A stretch of DNA of 64,000 bases from Spiribacter curvatus (GTDB lineage: Bacteria; Pseudomonadota; Gammaproteobacteria; Nitrococcales; Nitrococcaceae): NCBI RefSeq assembly GCF_000485905.1, contig NC_022664.1:372001-436000 (forward strand). The letters are read 5' to 3'. The translations under genes and the position numbers were made by a program. Below the pieces are notes generated by a model. The model saw only the letters and a program-made list of their open reading frames with translations. It was not told the origin of the DNA and made no database searches. How positions within the stretch are numbered: the stretch's first letter is position 1; each line of letters starts with the position of its first letter. This document shows positions 1-7,979 of the stretch, one piece after another.

Positions 1-118
1 GAAACTGTCGGCGGAGAAATACTGCTCGGCTTCGATCATGCTGGCGGAGGCCTGCCAGGTGACGCACAGCCATGAAGTGATCGATGCCGGGGAAGTCAGT
101 CACGGCTTGTCGCCGTGA
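1..118 (+). CDS. OsmC-family protein, C-terminal end (partial)
   Basis: The frame starting at base 2 is open from the window edge to the TGA at 116-118. It encodes a 38-residue tail beginning KLSAEKYCSASIML, with a later THSHEVID stretch. That stretch matches what I know of the C-terminus of OsmC/YhfA-type redox proteins, including the conserved second Cys (in YCS) of the peroxide-reactive pair. The other frames across these bases either stop early or show no family pattern. YhfA-like proteins sit in the cytoplasm and are linked to hydroperoxide handling. The gene body lies outside the window, so only the family assignment is offered. It ends 62 bp before rplM. Confidence 0.7.
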   Translation, partial: KLSAEKYCSASIMLAEACQVTHSHEVIDAGEVSHGLSP

Positions 119-180
119 CGGCCTTTCTGTACACTCTGGCATCTTAATTCGGGAGCGTTGGCTTCGGAGATACAGCACCC

Positions 181-609
181 ATGAAAACGTTTAGCGCCAA
201 AGCTGAGAACGTCCAGCGCGACTGGTACGTTGTCGACGCCGCCGGCAAGACCCTCGGAAGACTCGCCTCGGAAATCGCATTCCGGCTTCGGGGCAAGCAC
301 AAGGCAGAGTTCACGCCGCACGTCGACACGGGCGATTACATCGTCGTCGTGAACGCCGAGCAGGTGGAAGTGACTGGCCGTAAAGCCGAGCAGAAGACGT
401 ATCACCGGTTTACGGGATATGTCGGTCACATGAAGGCGACGAACTTCGAGACACTGATCAAGGAGCATCCTGAGCGCGCCGTCGAGTTCGCCGTCAAGGG
501 AATGCTGCCGAAGAATCGTCTCGGCCGCCAGATGCTGAAGAAACTCAAGGTTTACAGCGGCGGCGAACACCAGCACCACGCCCAGCAGCCTCAGGCGCTG
601 GAAATCTGA
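181..609 (+). CDS. rplM: 50S ribosomal protein L13
   Basis: A 142-residue protein, the usual L13 length. It shows the family pattern throughout: [20 protein letters not shown] at the start, [20 protein letters not shown], the GDYIVVVNA segment, [11 protein letters not shown] and the [18 protein letters not shown] region near the C-terminus. L13 is an early-assembling protein of the large subunit that binds 23S rRNA. A GGAG at 166-169 supports the ATG at 181. rpsI follows after 19 bp, the conserved rplM-rpsI operon order of Proteobacteria. In E. coli L13 represses its own operon; I cannot judge from sequence whether that holds here. Confidence 0.97.
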   Translation: MKTFSAKAENVQRDWYVVDAAGKTLGRLASEIAFRLRGKHKAEFTPHVDTGDYIVVVNAEQVEVTGRKAEQKTYHRFTGYVGHMKATNFETLIKEHPERAVEFAVKGMLPKNRLGRQMLKKLKVYSGGEHQHHAQQPQALEI

Positions 610-628
610 ATCGGAGCGACGATAACCG

Positions 629-1021
629 ATGGCAGTCGAACAGTATTACGGAACCGGCCGGCGCAAGAAGTCCTCGGCACGCGTGAACATGCGCCCCGGC
701 AACGGTACGATCACCGTTAATGGTAAGCCGCTTGATGAGTATTTCGGTCGCGAGACGGCACGGATGGTTGTCCGCCAGCCGCTCGAGCTCACCGACACCA
801 AGGAAAAGGTTGATATCAAGGTCAGCGTCTTTGGTGGGGGCTCCAGTGGCCAGGCTGGCGCCATCCGTCATGGCATCACCCGGGCACTCATTAACTACGA
901 TGAGGAGCTCAAGGGCGGCCTTCGCAAGGCTGGCTACGTGACCCGTGACGCCCGCATGGTGGAGCGCAAGAAGATCGGCCTTCACAAGGCACGGCGCGCG
1001 ACGCAGTTCTCCAAGCGCTAA
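629..1021 (+). CDS. rpsI: 30S ribosomal protein S9
   Basis: A 130-residue S9 with the N-terminal [14 protein letters not shown] motif, the [19 protein letters not shown] core and the basic C-terminal tail ending RRATQFSKR, which in the ribosome reaches the P-site tRNA. Length and ends are standard. It is the second gene of the rplM-rpsI operon. No terminator follows directly; the tRNA-Gln gene starts 9 bp after the stop, so the tRNA may be processed from the same transcript and ended by the hairpin at 1116-1138. Confidence 0.97.
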   Translation: MAVEQYYGTGRRKKSSARVNMRPGNGTITVNGKPLDEYFGRETARMVVRQPLELTDTKEKVDIKVSVFGGGSSGQAGAIRHGITRALINYDEELKGGLRKAGYVTRDARMVERKKIGLHKARRATQFSKR

Positions 1022-1030
1022 AGGGTTTAT

Positions 1031-1104
1031 TGGGGGATCGTCTAGCGGTAGGACTACGGACTCTGAATCCGTCAACCCAGGTTCGAATCCTGGTCCCCCA
1101 GCCA
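1031..1104 (+). tRNA. tRNA-Gln (anticodon CTG)
   Basis: A full cloverleaf is visible. The acceptor stem is TGGGGGA (1031-1037) paired with TCCCCCA (1094-1100), followed by G and an encoded CCA at 1102-1104. The anticodon arm is ACGGA-CTCTGAA-TCCGT, giving anticodon CTG. The T arm contains GGTTCGAATCC. A U-A first pair is typical of bacterial tRNA-Gln. The 3' part (from 1086) is copied again 166 bp downstream. Confidence 0.95.
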
Positions 1105-1115
1105 TCCATAAAGGA

Positions 1116-1138
1116 CCCCGCCCCCGGCGGGGTTTTTT
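1116..1138 (+). terminator. Rho-independent terminator after tRNA-Gln
   Basis: CCCCGCC (1116-1122), a CCC loop and GGCGGGG (1126-1132) form a 7-bp all-GC stem followed by six T (1133-1138). It lies 12 bp past the tRNA CCA and would end the rplM-rpsI-tRNA transcript. Confidence 0.9.
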
Positions 1139-1251
1139 ATGGATAATTGAGAGCCAGGGTGCGAAGCTGGAAGGTTCGACTGCGACCGCGAGGGAGCAGA
1201 ACGACCGCGCACAGCGCGTGTCGGCCCGAAGGGCGAGGCCGCAGGCCGAGT

Positions 1252-1270
1252 AATCCTGGTCCCCCAGCCA
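1252..1270 (+). pseudogene. tRNA-Gln 3'-end remnant (19 bp)
   Basis: This is the second copy of the last 19 bases of tRNA-Gln, including the 3' acceptor strand TCCCCCA and GCCA. There is no matching 5' acceptor strand, D arm or anticodon arm upstream, so it cannot be a functional tRNA. Confidence 0.85.
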
Positions 1271-1281
1271 TCCATAAAGGA

Positions 1282-1304
1282 CCCCGCCCCCGGCGGGGTT
1301 TTTT
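1282..1304 (+). terminator. Second copy of the tRNA-Gln terminator
   Basis: An exact copy of the 1116-1138 hairpin plus T-tract inside the second repeat unit. It stands between the tRNA-Gln operon and the MoaD-like ORF, so that ORF would need a promoter downstream of it or readthrough. Confidence 0.85.
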
Positions 1305-1354
1305 ATGGATAATTGAGAGCCAGGGTTCGAAGCTGGAAGGTTCGACAGGGAGCG

Positions 1355-1597
1355 ATTATCAAAATCGAGCTTTATGGCGTACTCCGCGAAGTCGCCGGTG
1401 CAGACGCCGTTGAAATACCCGTCAGGGTCCCCTGCCTGATCGCCGACGTGCTACAGGCGCTGATTGAGCACTACCCCGCACTCAGTGATCAGCTGCCTCG
1501 GGTGGCCTGCGCTGTCGGTGACGCGATGCGCGCCCGTCAGGACTATCTGTATGGCGGTGAGACCCTCGTGCTGTTGCCGCCGGTCAGTGGTGGCTGA
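1355..1597 (+). CDS. ThiS/MoaD-family ubiquitin-like protein, no canonical start codon
   Basis: The reading frame encodes about 80 residues beginning IIKIELYGVLREVAG and ending LLPPVSGG. The C-terminal Gly-Gly after a hydrophobic run is the hallmark of ThiS/MoaD sulfur-carrier proteins, which are adenylated and thiocarboxylated on the last glycine. Family members normally start M-I/K-V, and the base position expected for the Met carries ATT (1355). The nearest in-frame accepted start is a TTG at 1313, inside the duplicated terminator flank, which would add a non-homologous basic extension. An AGGGAG at 1347-1352 begins exactly where the 95-bp repeat ends. The gene may use a rare ATT/ATC start, the TTG, or be newly inactivated. 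No moa or thi genes are adjacent. Confidence 0.6.
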   Translation: MIKIELYGVLREVAGADAVEIPVRVPCLIADVLQALIEHYPALSDQLPRVACAVGDAMRARQDYLYGGETLVLLPPVSGG

Positions 1598-1678
1598 TCA
1601 GCACTCATACGCCACCCTTTGCGGTCATTAAGCGGTATGCTGTCGGGTTGTGTATGACAGCCGACCGGAGCGAACGCG

Positions 1679-4600
1679 TTGACCGACCCTCTCACGGAAT
1701 GGATCTCGGAACACGGTGAGGCCGCCATCTGGGCGGATTTCCCGCGCGAGGCACTGGAGGCCGGTGAGCGCCTGATCCAGTCAAGAGCCGTCCTCGACTG
1801 CAGTCCTGGCGGGCAGGGGTTCTTTGCCCGTGTCCAGGCGGACCACCGGCACATCCATTCCGTCGATATCCGCGTTCACCCGCTGCCCTCGCACCGACCG
1901 GTGACGACCCTCTGCAGCTGTCCGGCGGGAGGGGGCTGCGGCCATGCCGTCGCGGCGATTCTCTACTATCTGGGGCGCACGGCGCCTGCCGGTATGACGC
2001 GTGCGAACCCGGCGGTCTGCCAGTGGCTCGATCGGGCCCGGCGCCTTACCGCCGACAGGGCATCAGCGACCACCACCGCGGCACGGGGTGAGGCGCTCAT
2101 CTATCTGCTCGACCGCGATGCCAATGGCCAGCTCACGGTCACGCTGCAGCGCGCCCGGCTGCGGCGGCGCGGTGGCTACGGCCGACTGCTGCCATTCGCC
2201 GGCGTCCGACGCGCGCCGGAGGGAATGCTTACCGCCGCGGATCGCCGGCTGCTGCGACTGCTCCCGGAGACTGGCTGTCCGGTAGCGCCCGATGATGCGC
2301 ACTTCCTGCTCCAGGCGCTTGCCGCTACGCATCGGGCCCACTGGCAACGCGCCGAGGCCCCGGCGATCCATGAGTCATCGGCGATTGATGGTGGGTTCAG
2401 TTGGCAGTCGCTGGCGGATGGCAGTCAGCGGCTCACGGTGGACGCGGGCGCCCAGCGCATCGCGCTGACTGCGCACCCACCGATCTGGCTGGCATCAGAG
2501 ACGGGTGCATTCGGTGTCATTGATACGGGTATCCCCGCGGCGCTGGTTGCCCAGTTACAGGCAGGTCCCGTTATCCCGCCGGAGGAAGTGCCGGCGGTGG
2601 CCGAGGCGCTCAATGGCGACAGTCTGCCTATCCCCGTCCCTGAGGCGCCCCGGCGGCGTCGGATCGATAACATCCGCCCTACGCCGGTTCTGCGCCTGAC
2701 GCGTCTGGAGGAAGCGGTCGCCGAGCTGCATTTCGATTATGCCGATCATCGGGTTAACGCCGAGACCAGCGGTCAATGGCTATCGGTGTTCGTGGCGGGT
2801 GAGATCCTCGATTACCGCCGCGATACCGCCGCGGAGTCCCGCGCCCGTCAACGGCTGATCAAGGCCGGGCTGCATGCCACCGGCACCATGGCCGAGGGCC
2901 GGCTGGTGCCTGATCACACCCGCGACTGGCGAAAGTTCGTGGTCGAGACCGTTCCGGCGCTCGAGGCTGAGGGCTGGCGGGTGACGGTGGAGCGCGGCTT
3001 CCCGTGGCGGCTGGTCACACCCGATCAGTGGCAGGCGCAGACCCGGTCGCAGTCCAGGCAGCCGGGTTGGTTTGGATTCGGGCTGAGCATTGAAGTGGAC
3101 GGCGAGTGGCAGCCGGTCATGCCGCTGTTACTGGCGCTCATCCGCGACAATCCCGAGGCAATGGCGAGCCGTCATCTCGATGCCATCGATCCGGATAGCA
3201 GTCTGCTGGTGGATCTGGGTGACGGCCGGCTCGTGCCATTCCCCGCCCGCCGGCTGATTCCGCTCCTCAAAGGCTTGACCGAACTCTATGACCCGACCAC
3301 GCAGCTGCATGACGGGCAGCTGGTGCTCCCGACCAGTCGCGCCAATGTCCTCGATGATCTGGCGCAGGCGCAGGATCATACCCTGCAGTGGCAGGACGAG
3401 GCCGATCTGCGTCGGCTTGGCCGGGCGCTCAACCGCGACGATCCGGCGGCCGAACCATCCGTCACGCCGCCCGGCCTCGAAGGCGAGCTCCGTCCCTACC
3501 AGCGCGAGGGTGTGGGTTGGCTCCAGCGGCTCGCCCAGCTCGGGCTGGGCGGTGTGCTGGCGGATGATATGGGGCTTGGCAAGACGCTGCAGGTCATCAG
3601 TCATGTGTTGATCGAAAAGGCCAGTGGCCGGGCGCGGACGCCGAGTCTGGTGGTGGTCCCGACCAGTCTGCTGTTCAACTGGCAGCGCGAGGCCGAGCGC
3701 TTTGCACCGGGACTGCGTGTGCTGCGATTGCATGGTCCGCAGCGTCACGCCGATTATGCCCATCTGGCCGATCAGGATCTGGTGCTCACCACCTACAGCC
3801 TGGTGGTGCGTGACATTGAGCGCCTGCAGGCGCAGCCCTGGCATCTGCTGGTGCTCGATGAGGCACAGGCGGTCAAAAACCCGCGTGCCCAGGCCGCCCG
3901 GGCGGTCCGCACCCTCTCGGCCGCTCAGCGGCTGAGTCTGACCGGGACGCCGCTCGAGAATCACCTCGGTGAGCTCTGGTCGCAGTTCGACTTCATCGCC
4001 CCGGGGCTGCTGGGGACGGCCGCCTCGTTCAAGCGGATGTATCGCCGGCCCATTGAGGATGAGGGTGATGACAGCCGGCTGGCGGCCCTGCGCACCCGGG
4101 TAGCGCCGTTTCTGCTGCGCCGGACCAAGGGGGCGATCGCCGAGGAATTGCCGGCGAAGACCGAGATCCCAGTGTATGCCGAGCTCAGTGGCGATCAGCG
4201 TGAGCTCTACGAGCAGCTCCGCCTGGGCCAGGAGCCGAGGGTACGAGCGGCGTTGGCCCGACCCGATCAGCCGCAGAGCCGGGTGCAGATCCTCGATGCG
4301 CTACTGAAACTGCGTGAGGTCTGCTGTGATCCACGTCTGGTCCGCGATGCCCCACAGACTGCCCTGGGCTCGGCGAAACTCGATCGGCTGCTGTCGCTGA
4401 TCGATGACCTGCGCCAGTCCGACCGCCGCATTCTGGTGTTCTCGCAGTTCACCCGTATGCTTGCGCTGATCGGATCGGCGCTGCAGGCGCGTGGCATGGA
4501 CTATGCCCTGCTCACTGGCGAGACCCGCGACCGCGAGGCGCCAGTGGCGCTGTTTCAGGCCGGTGAGGTGCCGATTTTCCTGGTCAGCCTCAAGGCGGGC

Positions 4601-4909
4601 GGCACAGGGCTCAACCTCACGGCCGCCGACAGCGTCATCCATTATGATCCGTGGTGGAACCCGGCGGTCACCCGGCAGGCCACCGATCGGGCCCATCGCA
4701 TTGGTCAGGATCAGCCGGTGTTCGTCTATCACCTGCTGACTCGTGACACAGTGGAGGACCGCATCATGGCCATGCAGCGCGACAAGGCGGATCTGGGTGA
4801 GCGGCTGCTGGGGGAGGGGGATACGACCCGGGCGGGTGATGCCCTCGACGCCGAGGCCATCGAGACACTGTTTGAGCCGCTGGGCGGCGATGATCCTGCC
4901 CGTGACTAG
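1679..4909 (+). CDS. SWIM zinc-finger SNF2-family helicase
   Basis: A 1076-residue protein. Near residues 79-92 a SWIM zinc finger is visible (CSCPAGGGCGHAVAAI, pattern C-x-C...C-x-H). The C-terminal half is a SNF2/Rad54-like ATPase: Walker A DDMGLGKT near residue 630, DEAQ box VLDEAQAVKN near 726, SLTGTPLENHLGELW, and the helicase-C motifs VFSQFTRML, LKAGGTGLNLTAADSVIHYD and DRAHRIGQDQPV. Such bacterial proteins are ATP-driven double-stranded DNA translocases; their cellular partners are poorly known. The start is a TTG at 1679 with GGAG at 1666-1669. It lies alone between the MoaD-like ORF and a convergent EamA transporter. Confidence 0.9.
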   Translation: MTDPLTEWISEHGEAAIWADFPREALEAGERLIQSRAVLDCSPGGQGFFARVQADHRHIHSVDIRVHPLPSHRPVTTLCSCPAGGGCGHAVAAILYYLGRTAPAGMTRANPAVCQWLDRARRLTADRASATTTAARGEALIYLLDRDANGQLTVTLQRARLRRRGGYGRLLPFAGVRRAPEGMLTAADRRLLRLLPETGCPVAPDDAHFLLQALAATHRAHWQRAEAPAIHESSAIDGGFSWQSLADGSQRLTVDAGAQRIALTAHPPIWLASETGAFGVIDTGIPAALVAQLQAGPVIPPEEVPAVAEALNGDSLPIPVPEAPRRRRIDNIRPTPVLRLTRLEEAVAELHFDYADHRVNAETSGQWLSVFVAGEILDYRRDTAAESRARQRLIKAGLHATGTMAEGRLVPDHTRDWRKFVVETVPALEAEGWRVTVERGFPWRLVTPDQWQAQTRSQSRQPGWFGFGLSIEVDGEWQPVMPLLLALIRDNPEAMASRHLDAIDPDSSLLVDLGDGRLVPFPARRLIPLLKGLTELYDPTTQLHDGQLVLPTSRANVLDDLAQAQDHTLQWQDEADLRRLGRALNRDDPAAEPSVTPPGLEGELRPYQREGVGWLQRLAQLGLGGVLADDMGLGKTLQVISHVLIEKASGRARTPSLVVVPTSLLFNWQREAERFAPGLRVLRLHGPQRHADYAHLADQDLVLTTYSLVVRDIERLQAQPWHLLVLDEAQAVKNPRAQAARAVRTLSAAQRLSLTGTPLENHLGELWSQFDFIAPGLLGTAASFKRMYRRPIEDEGDDSRLAALRTRVAPFLLRRTKGAIAEELPAKTEIPVYAELSGDQRELYEQLRLGQEPRVRAALARPDQPQSRVQILDALLKLREVCCDPRLVRDAPQTALGSAKLDRLLSLIDDLRQSDRRILVFSQFTRMLALIGSALQARGMDYALLTGETRDREAPVALFQAGEVPIFLVSLKAGGTGLNLTAADSVIHYDPWWNPAVTRQATDRAHRIGQDQPVFVYHLLTRDTVEDRIMAMQRDKADLGERLLGEGDTTRAGDALDAEAIETLFEPLGGDDPARD

Positions 4910-4912
4910 GGT

Positions 4913-5800
4913 CTAGCCACCGCGCAGCCGGCGCCAGAGCCGGCCATCGATCACCGCCAGTCCCACAAACAGGATACCCATGCCGAGGAATGCCGTGGAG
5001 CCCAGCCGCTCGTCGAGGAAAACCGCACCCAGGGTGATGGCCGAGACCGGCACCAGAAAGGTCACCAGCGACATATTGTTGGCGCCGGCCGAGGCCAGCA
5101 GCCGGAAGTAGAGCAGGTAGGCGAACGAGGTGCAGAGTAGCGACAGCCCGAGCAGTGCGCCCCAGCCGGATATACCGGGTGTCAGGGTCCAGGGCTGATC
5201 GACGATCAGCGCCACGGGGATCAACCAGACCGTCGCGGCCGTGAGCATATAGGCAGCGTTGACCAGCGCCGGTGTACCCTTGAAGCCCCGGCCGTAGTGC
5301 ACCGCAAACCCGTAGCAGATCGTTGCACCGAGCACCGAGAGCTGGCCGAGGCTGTAGGGATCGATCTCGCGTAACAGGTCCGGGCCCATGAGGACCGCAA
5401 CCCCCGAGAATCCCAGTACGATGCCAATGGTTCGGCCAGGGGTGAGGCGCTCATCACTGCCGATTAAAAGCCCCACGAGCATCGCCCAGATGGGTGTCAT
5501 GGCGTTGATGATCGAGGCGAGACCACTGGGGATCTGGGTCTGCCCCCAGACAATGAAGGAAAACGGCATCGCATTGCTGATCAGACCCAGCATCAGATAC
5601 CGGCGGACCAGCGTCGCGTTGAAAGGCAGGACCACCCCACGGAGCCGGGCGATGACGAGCAGCGCAGCCGCCGCCAGACTCACCCGCCCCAACACGATCG
5701 TGAACGGTGGCAGCGTCTCGAGCGCAAGCTCAAAGAAGAAAAACGATCCACCCCAGACAGTGGAGAGGATCAGCAGGAGTAACCAGTCGCGGGCGTTCAT
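4913..5800 (-). CDS. EamA-family (DMT) transporter
   Basis: Encodes about 295 residues with ten predicted hydrophobic segments in two five-helix halves. The opening MNARDWLLLLILSTVWGGSF is typical of EamA/RhaT inner-membrane exporters; the GASFFF-like GGSFFFFELAL and PIWAMLVGLL segments fit as well. Substrates of such proteins are usually amino acids or related metabolites, and none can be assigned here. I placed the start at the ATG matching the family N-terminus (5800); a TTG at 5824 would add eight residues and neither has a strong ribosome binding site. Convergent with the helicase, whose stop is 3 bp away. Confidence 0.85.
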   Translation of the reverse strand: MNARDWLLLLILSTVWGGSFFFFELALETLPPFTIVLGRVSLAAAALLVIARLRGVVLPFNATLVRRYLMLGLISNAMPFSFIVWGQTQIPSGLASIINAMTPIWAMLVGLLIGSDERLTPGRTIGIVLGFSGVAVLMGPDLLREIDPYSLGQLSVLGATICYGFAVHYGRGFKGTPALVNAAYMLTAATVWLIPVALIVDQPWTLTPGISGWGALLGLSLLCTSFAYLLYFRLLASAGANNMSLVTFLVPVSAITLGAVFLDERLGSTAFLGMGILFVGLAVIDGRLWRRLRGG

Positions 5801-5849
5801 GGCGGGCAAGCCTAGGCCGCTCAACCCGCTACGTCCAGCACCCGCCCAT

Positions 5850-5876
5850 AAAAAAGGCGGCCCGAGGGCCGCCTTT
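5850..5876 (-). terminator. Rho-independent terminator of the first porin gene
   Basis: On the minus strand GGCGGCCC, a 2-base loop and GGGCCGCC (5866-5873 with 5856-5863) form a perfect 8-bp stem followed by six T (5855-5850). It lies 25 bp after the porin stop and before the EamA gene. Confidence 0.9.
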
Positions 5877-5900
5877 AAGGGCTCTAACTGCTAGGCAGTT

Positions 5901-6866
5901 TTAGAAGCCGTACCAGAGTGCAACGCCGAAGCCGTCGCCGGCATCGTTATCGGCGTCCTTGCTAGCATATTCAAGCGACGTGTAAACGCTGTCGGCGATG
6001 TCGTAGGTCACGCGGCCGATGACCTCAGTGCGGCTCTCCGCGTTGTCAACGTCCACTTCTTGGGCGCCCAGATGGAGCGAACCGAAACCGTAATCGGTCG
6101 AGGCATAGAGGCCGGTAATGACCTGGTCATCGGCATTGATCTGGCTATTGGTGTATACCGCACTCAGGTCGACGACGTTGATGCTGGTAACTGCGGCCAG
6201 ACCATAAGCACCATCAGAATCGGCGTCCTGCAGATCACCCGCAGTGTAGGTCGCATGGACCCGCACCGGATCCAGATCTGCGTAGGCAGCGGCATTAAAG
6301 CTGCTCGAGCTGCCATCAGAGACGGGGGTTTTGGAGTCGTCAGCTTCAAGCTCCGCTTCGACCTCAAAGCCAAATCCGCCGAAGTCCGGCGACGCATATG
6401 TCGCTACGCGACGACGCTGAATGGCGTCTGAGAACGTGAATACGAGCGTGTCGTTGTAGTCACGAAGCACGTCGATATACCGATACATCAGGTTATCGTT
6501 CTTACCATAGGTTACGGAACCGAAGTCACCTGAGAGTGTGGCATGCGCAACATGGGTCGAAACACCATTGTTATCGTCAGAGCCGTCAGCGCCGTCACCG
6601 AGACCATCCTGCGGCCGGAGCTGATAGTAGAGGGAGGCGGTCATACCATTGACGGCAGCCTTTTCAGCGGTAAAGATCAACCGGCTCGCATCACCGTTGA
6701 AAGATGAGCTGTCGCCGTTGGCGTCGTTAACGTCGCCATAGAACGGATAGAACGCGCCACCGACGCCGACCGTGGTCGTGTCGTTGATCTGGAAGGTGGC
6801 GGCAGTGGCCGCGCCGGTGCCCAGCAGGGCCGCGATGGCCAGGGCCGAAGTTGTCTTCTTCATCAT
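5901..6866 (-). CDS. Outer-membrane porin (Gram-negative porin family)
   Basis: Encodes 321 residues. The N-terminus MMKKTTSALAIAALLGTGAA is a signal peptide with cleavage expected after ATA-A. The mature protein is very acidic (many Asp, few Lys/Arg) and ends in aromatic beta-strand patterns with C-terminal WYGF, the BAM recognition signature of outer-membrane barrels. Alternating patterns such as FGSVTYGKNDNLMYRY resemble general diffusion porins. The start at 6866 is set by GGGGGA at 6872-6877; a longer open frame to 7043 precedes it but would destroy the signal peptide. The acidity fits a halophile. It has its own terminator and is monocistronic. Confidence 0.88.
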   Translation of the reverse strand: MMKKTTSALAIAALLGTGAATAATFQINDTTTVGVGGAFYPFYGDVNDANGDSSSFNGDASRLIFTAEKAAVNGMTASLYYQLRPQDGLGDGADGSDDNNGVSTHVAHATLSGDFGSVTYGKNDNLMYRYIDVLRDYNDTLVFTFSDAIQRRRVATYASPDFGGFGFEVEAELEADDSKTPVSDGSSSSFNAAAYADLDPVRVHATYTAGDLQDADSDGAYGLAAVTSINVVDLSAVYTNSQINADDQVITGLYASTDYGFGSLHLGAQEVDVDNAESRTEVIGRVTYDIADSVYTSLEYASKDADNDAGDGFGVALWYGF

Positions 6867-6904
6867 TGCTTTTCCCCCATATGGGATAGGTTTTGAACAA
6901 TCAT

Positions 6905-6923
6905 GTCGGGTAGCTACCCCGAC
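6905..6923. promoter_or_regulatory. Near-perfect palindrome in the porin leader
   Basis: GTCGGG-TAGCTA-CCCCGAC is an inverted repeat with one extra C, 38 bp upstream of the porin ATG. It could be an operator (for example of an osmotic regulator) or a leader hairpin. Function is inferred from symmetry and position only. Confidence 0.4.
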
Positions 6924-7083
6924 TGTTCGTATAGTGTGCTGTTGAGCGCTCACCGTTGGATTCTTACCACAAACGGGAAGCGGCTGTTGCGCACGAGTTG
7001 AACGGTAGCCTAGTTTTATTTCCCTTGCAAACCCTTTGATCAACGAAACTGCAGAATTTTTCAGGGGCTTGGCGGATGACGCT

Positions 7084-7089
7084 TATAAT
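7084..7089 (+). promoter_or_regulatory. Consensus -10 box upstream of DUF2288 gene
   Basis: TATAAT at 7084-7089, 55 bp before the DUF2288 start, in the 277-bp divergent interval with the porin gene. I see no convincing -35 element at 16-18 bp, so assignment as a sigma-70 promoter is tentative. Confidence 0.4.
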
Positions 7090-7143
7090 CGTCCTCACAA
7101 CGTTGCTTGTGCGCAACGCAAAGCCATCAACCGGGAGCGAGCA

Positions 7144-7452
7144 ATGACCGACGCCGAGATTCCGTTAGAAACGCAGCTCAATACCGAAACCGGGCGCGTG
7201 CGCTGGTCGGAGCTGGAGCGCCACTTCGCGCGTGGCGTCGTTGTGCGGGTGGATGCCGGTCTGGATCTGGTCACGGTGGCCGCCGCCTTCGTGCGCGACG
7301 ATGAGGAGGCCGTAATGGCGTGGATGACCGACGGGCAGATCGCCCGGGCCACCGCTGAGGATGCCCGGGGCTGGCACGACCGCGACCCCGACCTCTGGGC
7401 GGTGGTCGCCGCGCCTTGGGTGCTGGTGCAGGAGCCCGCGTCGGCGGACTAG
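7144..7452 (+). CDS. DUF2288 family protein
   Basis: Encodes 102 residues. The order of motifs LNTETGRVRWSELERHFARG, LDLVTVAAAFVRDD, MTDGQIARA and DPDLWAVVAAPWVLVQE is the DUF2288 pattern as I remember it from Gammaproteobacteria. Function is unknown; no signal peptide or membrane segment is visible, so it is probably cytosolic. GGGAG at 7133-7137 fits the ATG at 7144 rather than the earlier in-frame codon at 7036. Its TAG stop overlaps the msrA stop on the other strand in a shared CTAG. Confidence 0.8.
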   Translation: MTDAEIPLETQLNTETGRVRWSELERHFARGVVVRVDAGLDLVTVAAAFVRDDEEAVMAWMTDGQIARATAEDARGWHDRDPDLWAVVAAPWVLVQEPASAD

Positions 7453-7979
7453 TCGTTCATCCGCTCCGCGAACAGCGTGCGCGCTTTCTCCAGCTTCGGA
7501 TCGATGACCGCCTGGCAGTAGGGCATCGGCGCGTTCTGAAGATAATAGTCCTGGTGATAGCCCTCGGCCGGGTAGAAGCGCGCCAGCGGCCGGACCTCGG
7601 TCACGATGGGTGCGCGGAACGCCCCCTCGTCACTCAGTCGCTGGATATGCGCCTCCGCACTCGCCCGCTGATCCTCATCCTCATAGAGCACGATGGAGCG
7701 GTACTGTGGCCCGACGTCCGCGCCCTGACGGTTGGGCGTGGTCGGGTCATGGATCGCGAAGAAAACCGACAGCAGCGTGTCGAAGTCGATGACCGCCGGA
7801 TCGTAGTCGATCCGCACGACCTCGGCATGGCCGGTCCGCCCCGTGCAGACACTGCGGTAGTCCGGATCGGGGGTGTCGCCGCCGGCATAGCCGGATGTGA
7901 CGGAGTGGACGCCCTGCAGGCGCTGGAATACCGCTTCGATGCACCAGAAGCAGCCGCCGCCCAGTGTTGCTGTCGCCAT
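7449..7979 (-). CDS. msrA: Peptide-methionine (S)-S-oxide reductase
   Basis: Encodes 176 residues with the MsrA active site GGGCFWCIEAVFQ (nucleophile Cys10 of GCFWC), the VTSGYAGG segment, GHAEVVRIDYDP and the YHQDYY motif of the substrate pocket. It reduces the S epimer of methionine sulfoxide in proteins. No C-terminal GC-rich resolving-Cys tail is obvious: the end is RTLFAERMND, so resolution may use Cys13 or an external thiol. The ATG directly follows the TGA of the upstream Nudix gene, so the two are co-translated. Terminal stop shared with DUF2288. Confidence 0.95.
   Translation of the reverse strand: MATATLGGGCFWCIEAVFQRLQGVHSVTSGYAGGDTPDPDYRSVCTGRTGHAEVVRIDYDPAVIDFDTLLSVFFAIHDPTTPNRQGADVGPQYRSIVLYEDEDQRASAEAHIQRLSDEGAFRAPIVTEVRPLARFYPAEGYHQDYYLQNAPMPYCQAVIDPKLEKARTLFAERMND

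Larger units (their letters stand above)
1086..1346 (+). repeat. 95-bp direct repeat duplicating the tRNA-Gln tail and terminator
   Basis: Bases 1086-1180 and 1252-1346 are the same except for one mismatch (G1161 versus T1327), a constant offset of 166 bp. The unit begins inside the T arm of tRNA-Gln, runs through its CCA, the rho-independent terminator and about 45 bp beyond. The 71-bp spacer (1181-1251) is GC-rich and shows no gene. This is either an unequal tandem duplication or the two attachment sites left by a lost element. Confidence 0.9.

Noticed and set aside
1-118. Minus-strand start of a gene reading left from about base 98
   Set aside because: The frame beginning with a GTG gives no known family, while the plus frame has the OsmC C-terminal pattern.
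100-579. Long minus-strand open frame across rplM
   Set aside because: It is the antisense frame of a ribosomal protein gene in GC-rich DNA and has no family pattern.
1181-1251. Second tRNA gene between the two repeat copies
   Set aside because: The GC-rich spacer cannot form an acceptor stem or anticodon arm with the 19-bp tRNA tail that follows it.
3128-3964. 278-codon minus-strand frame inside the SNF2 gene
   Set aside because: Antisense shadow of the helicase domain with no start context or family match.
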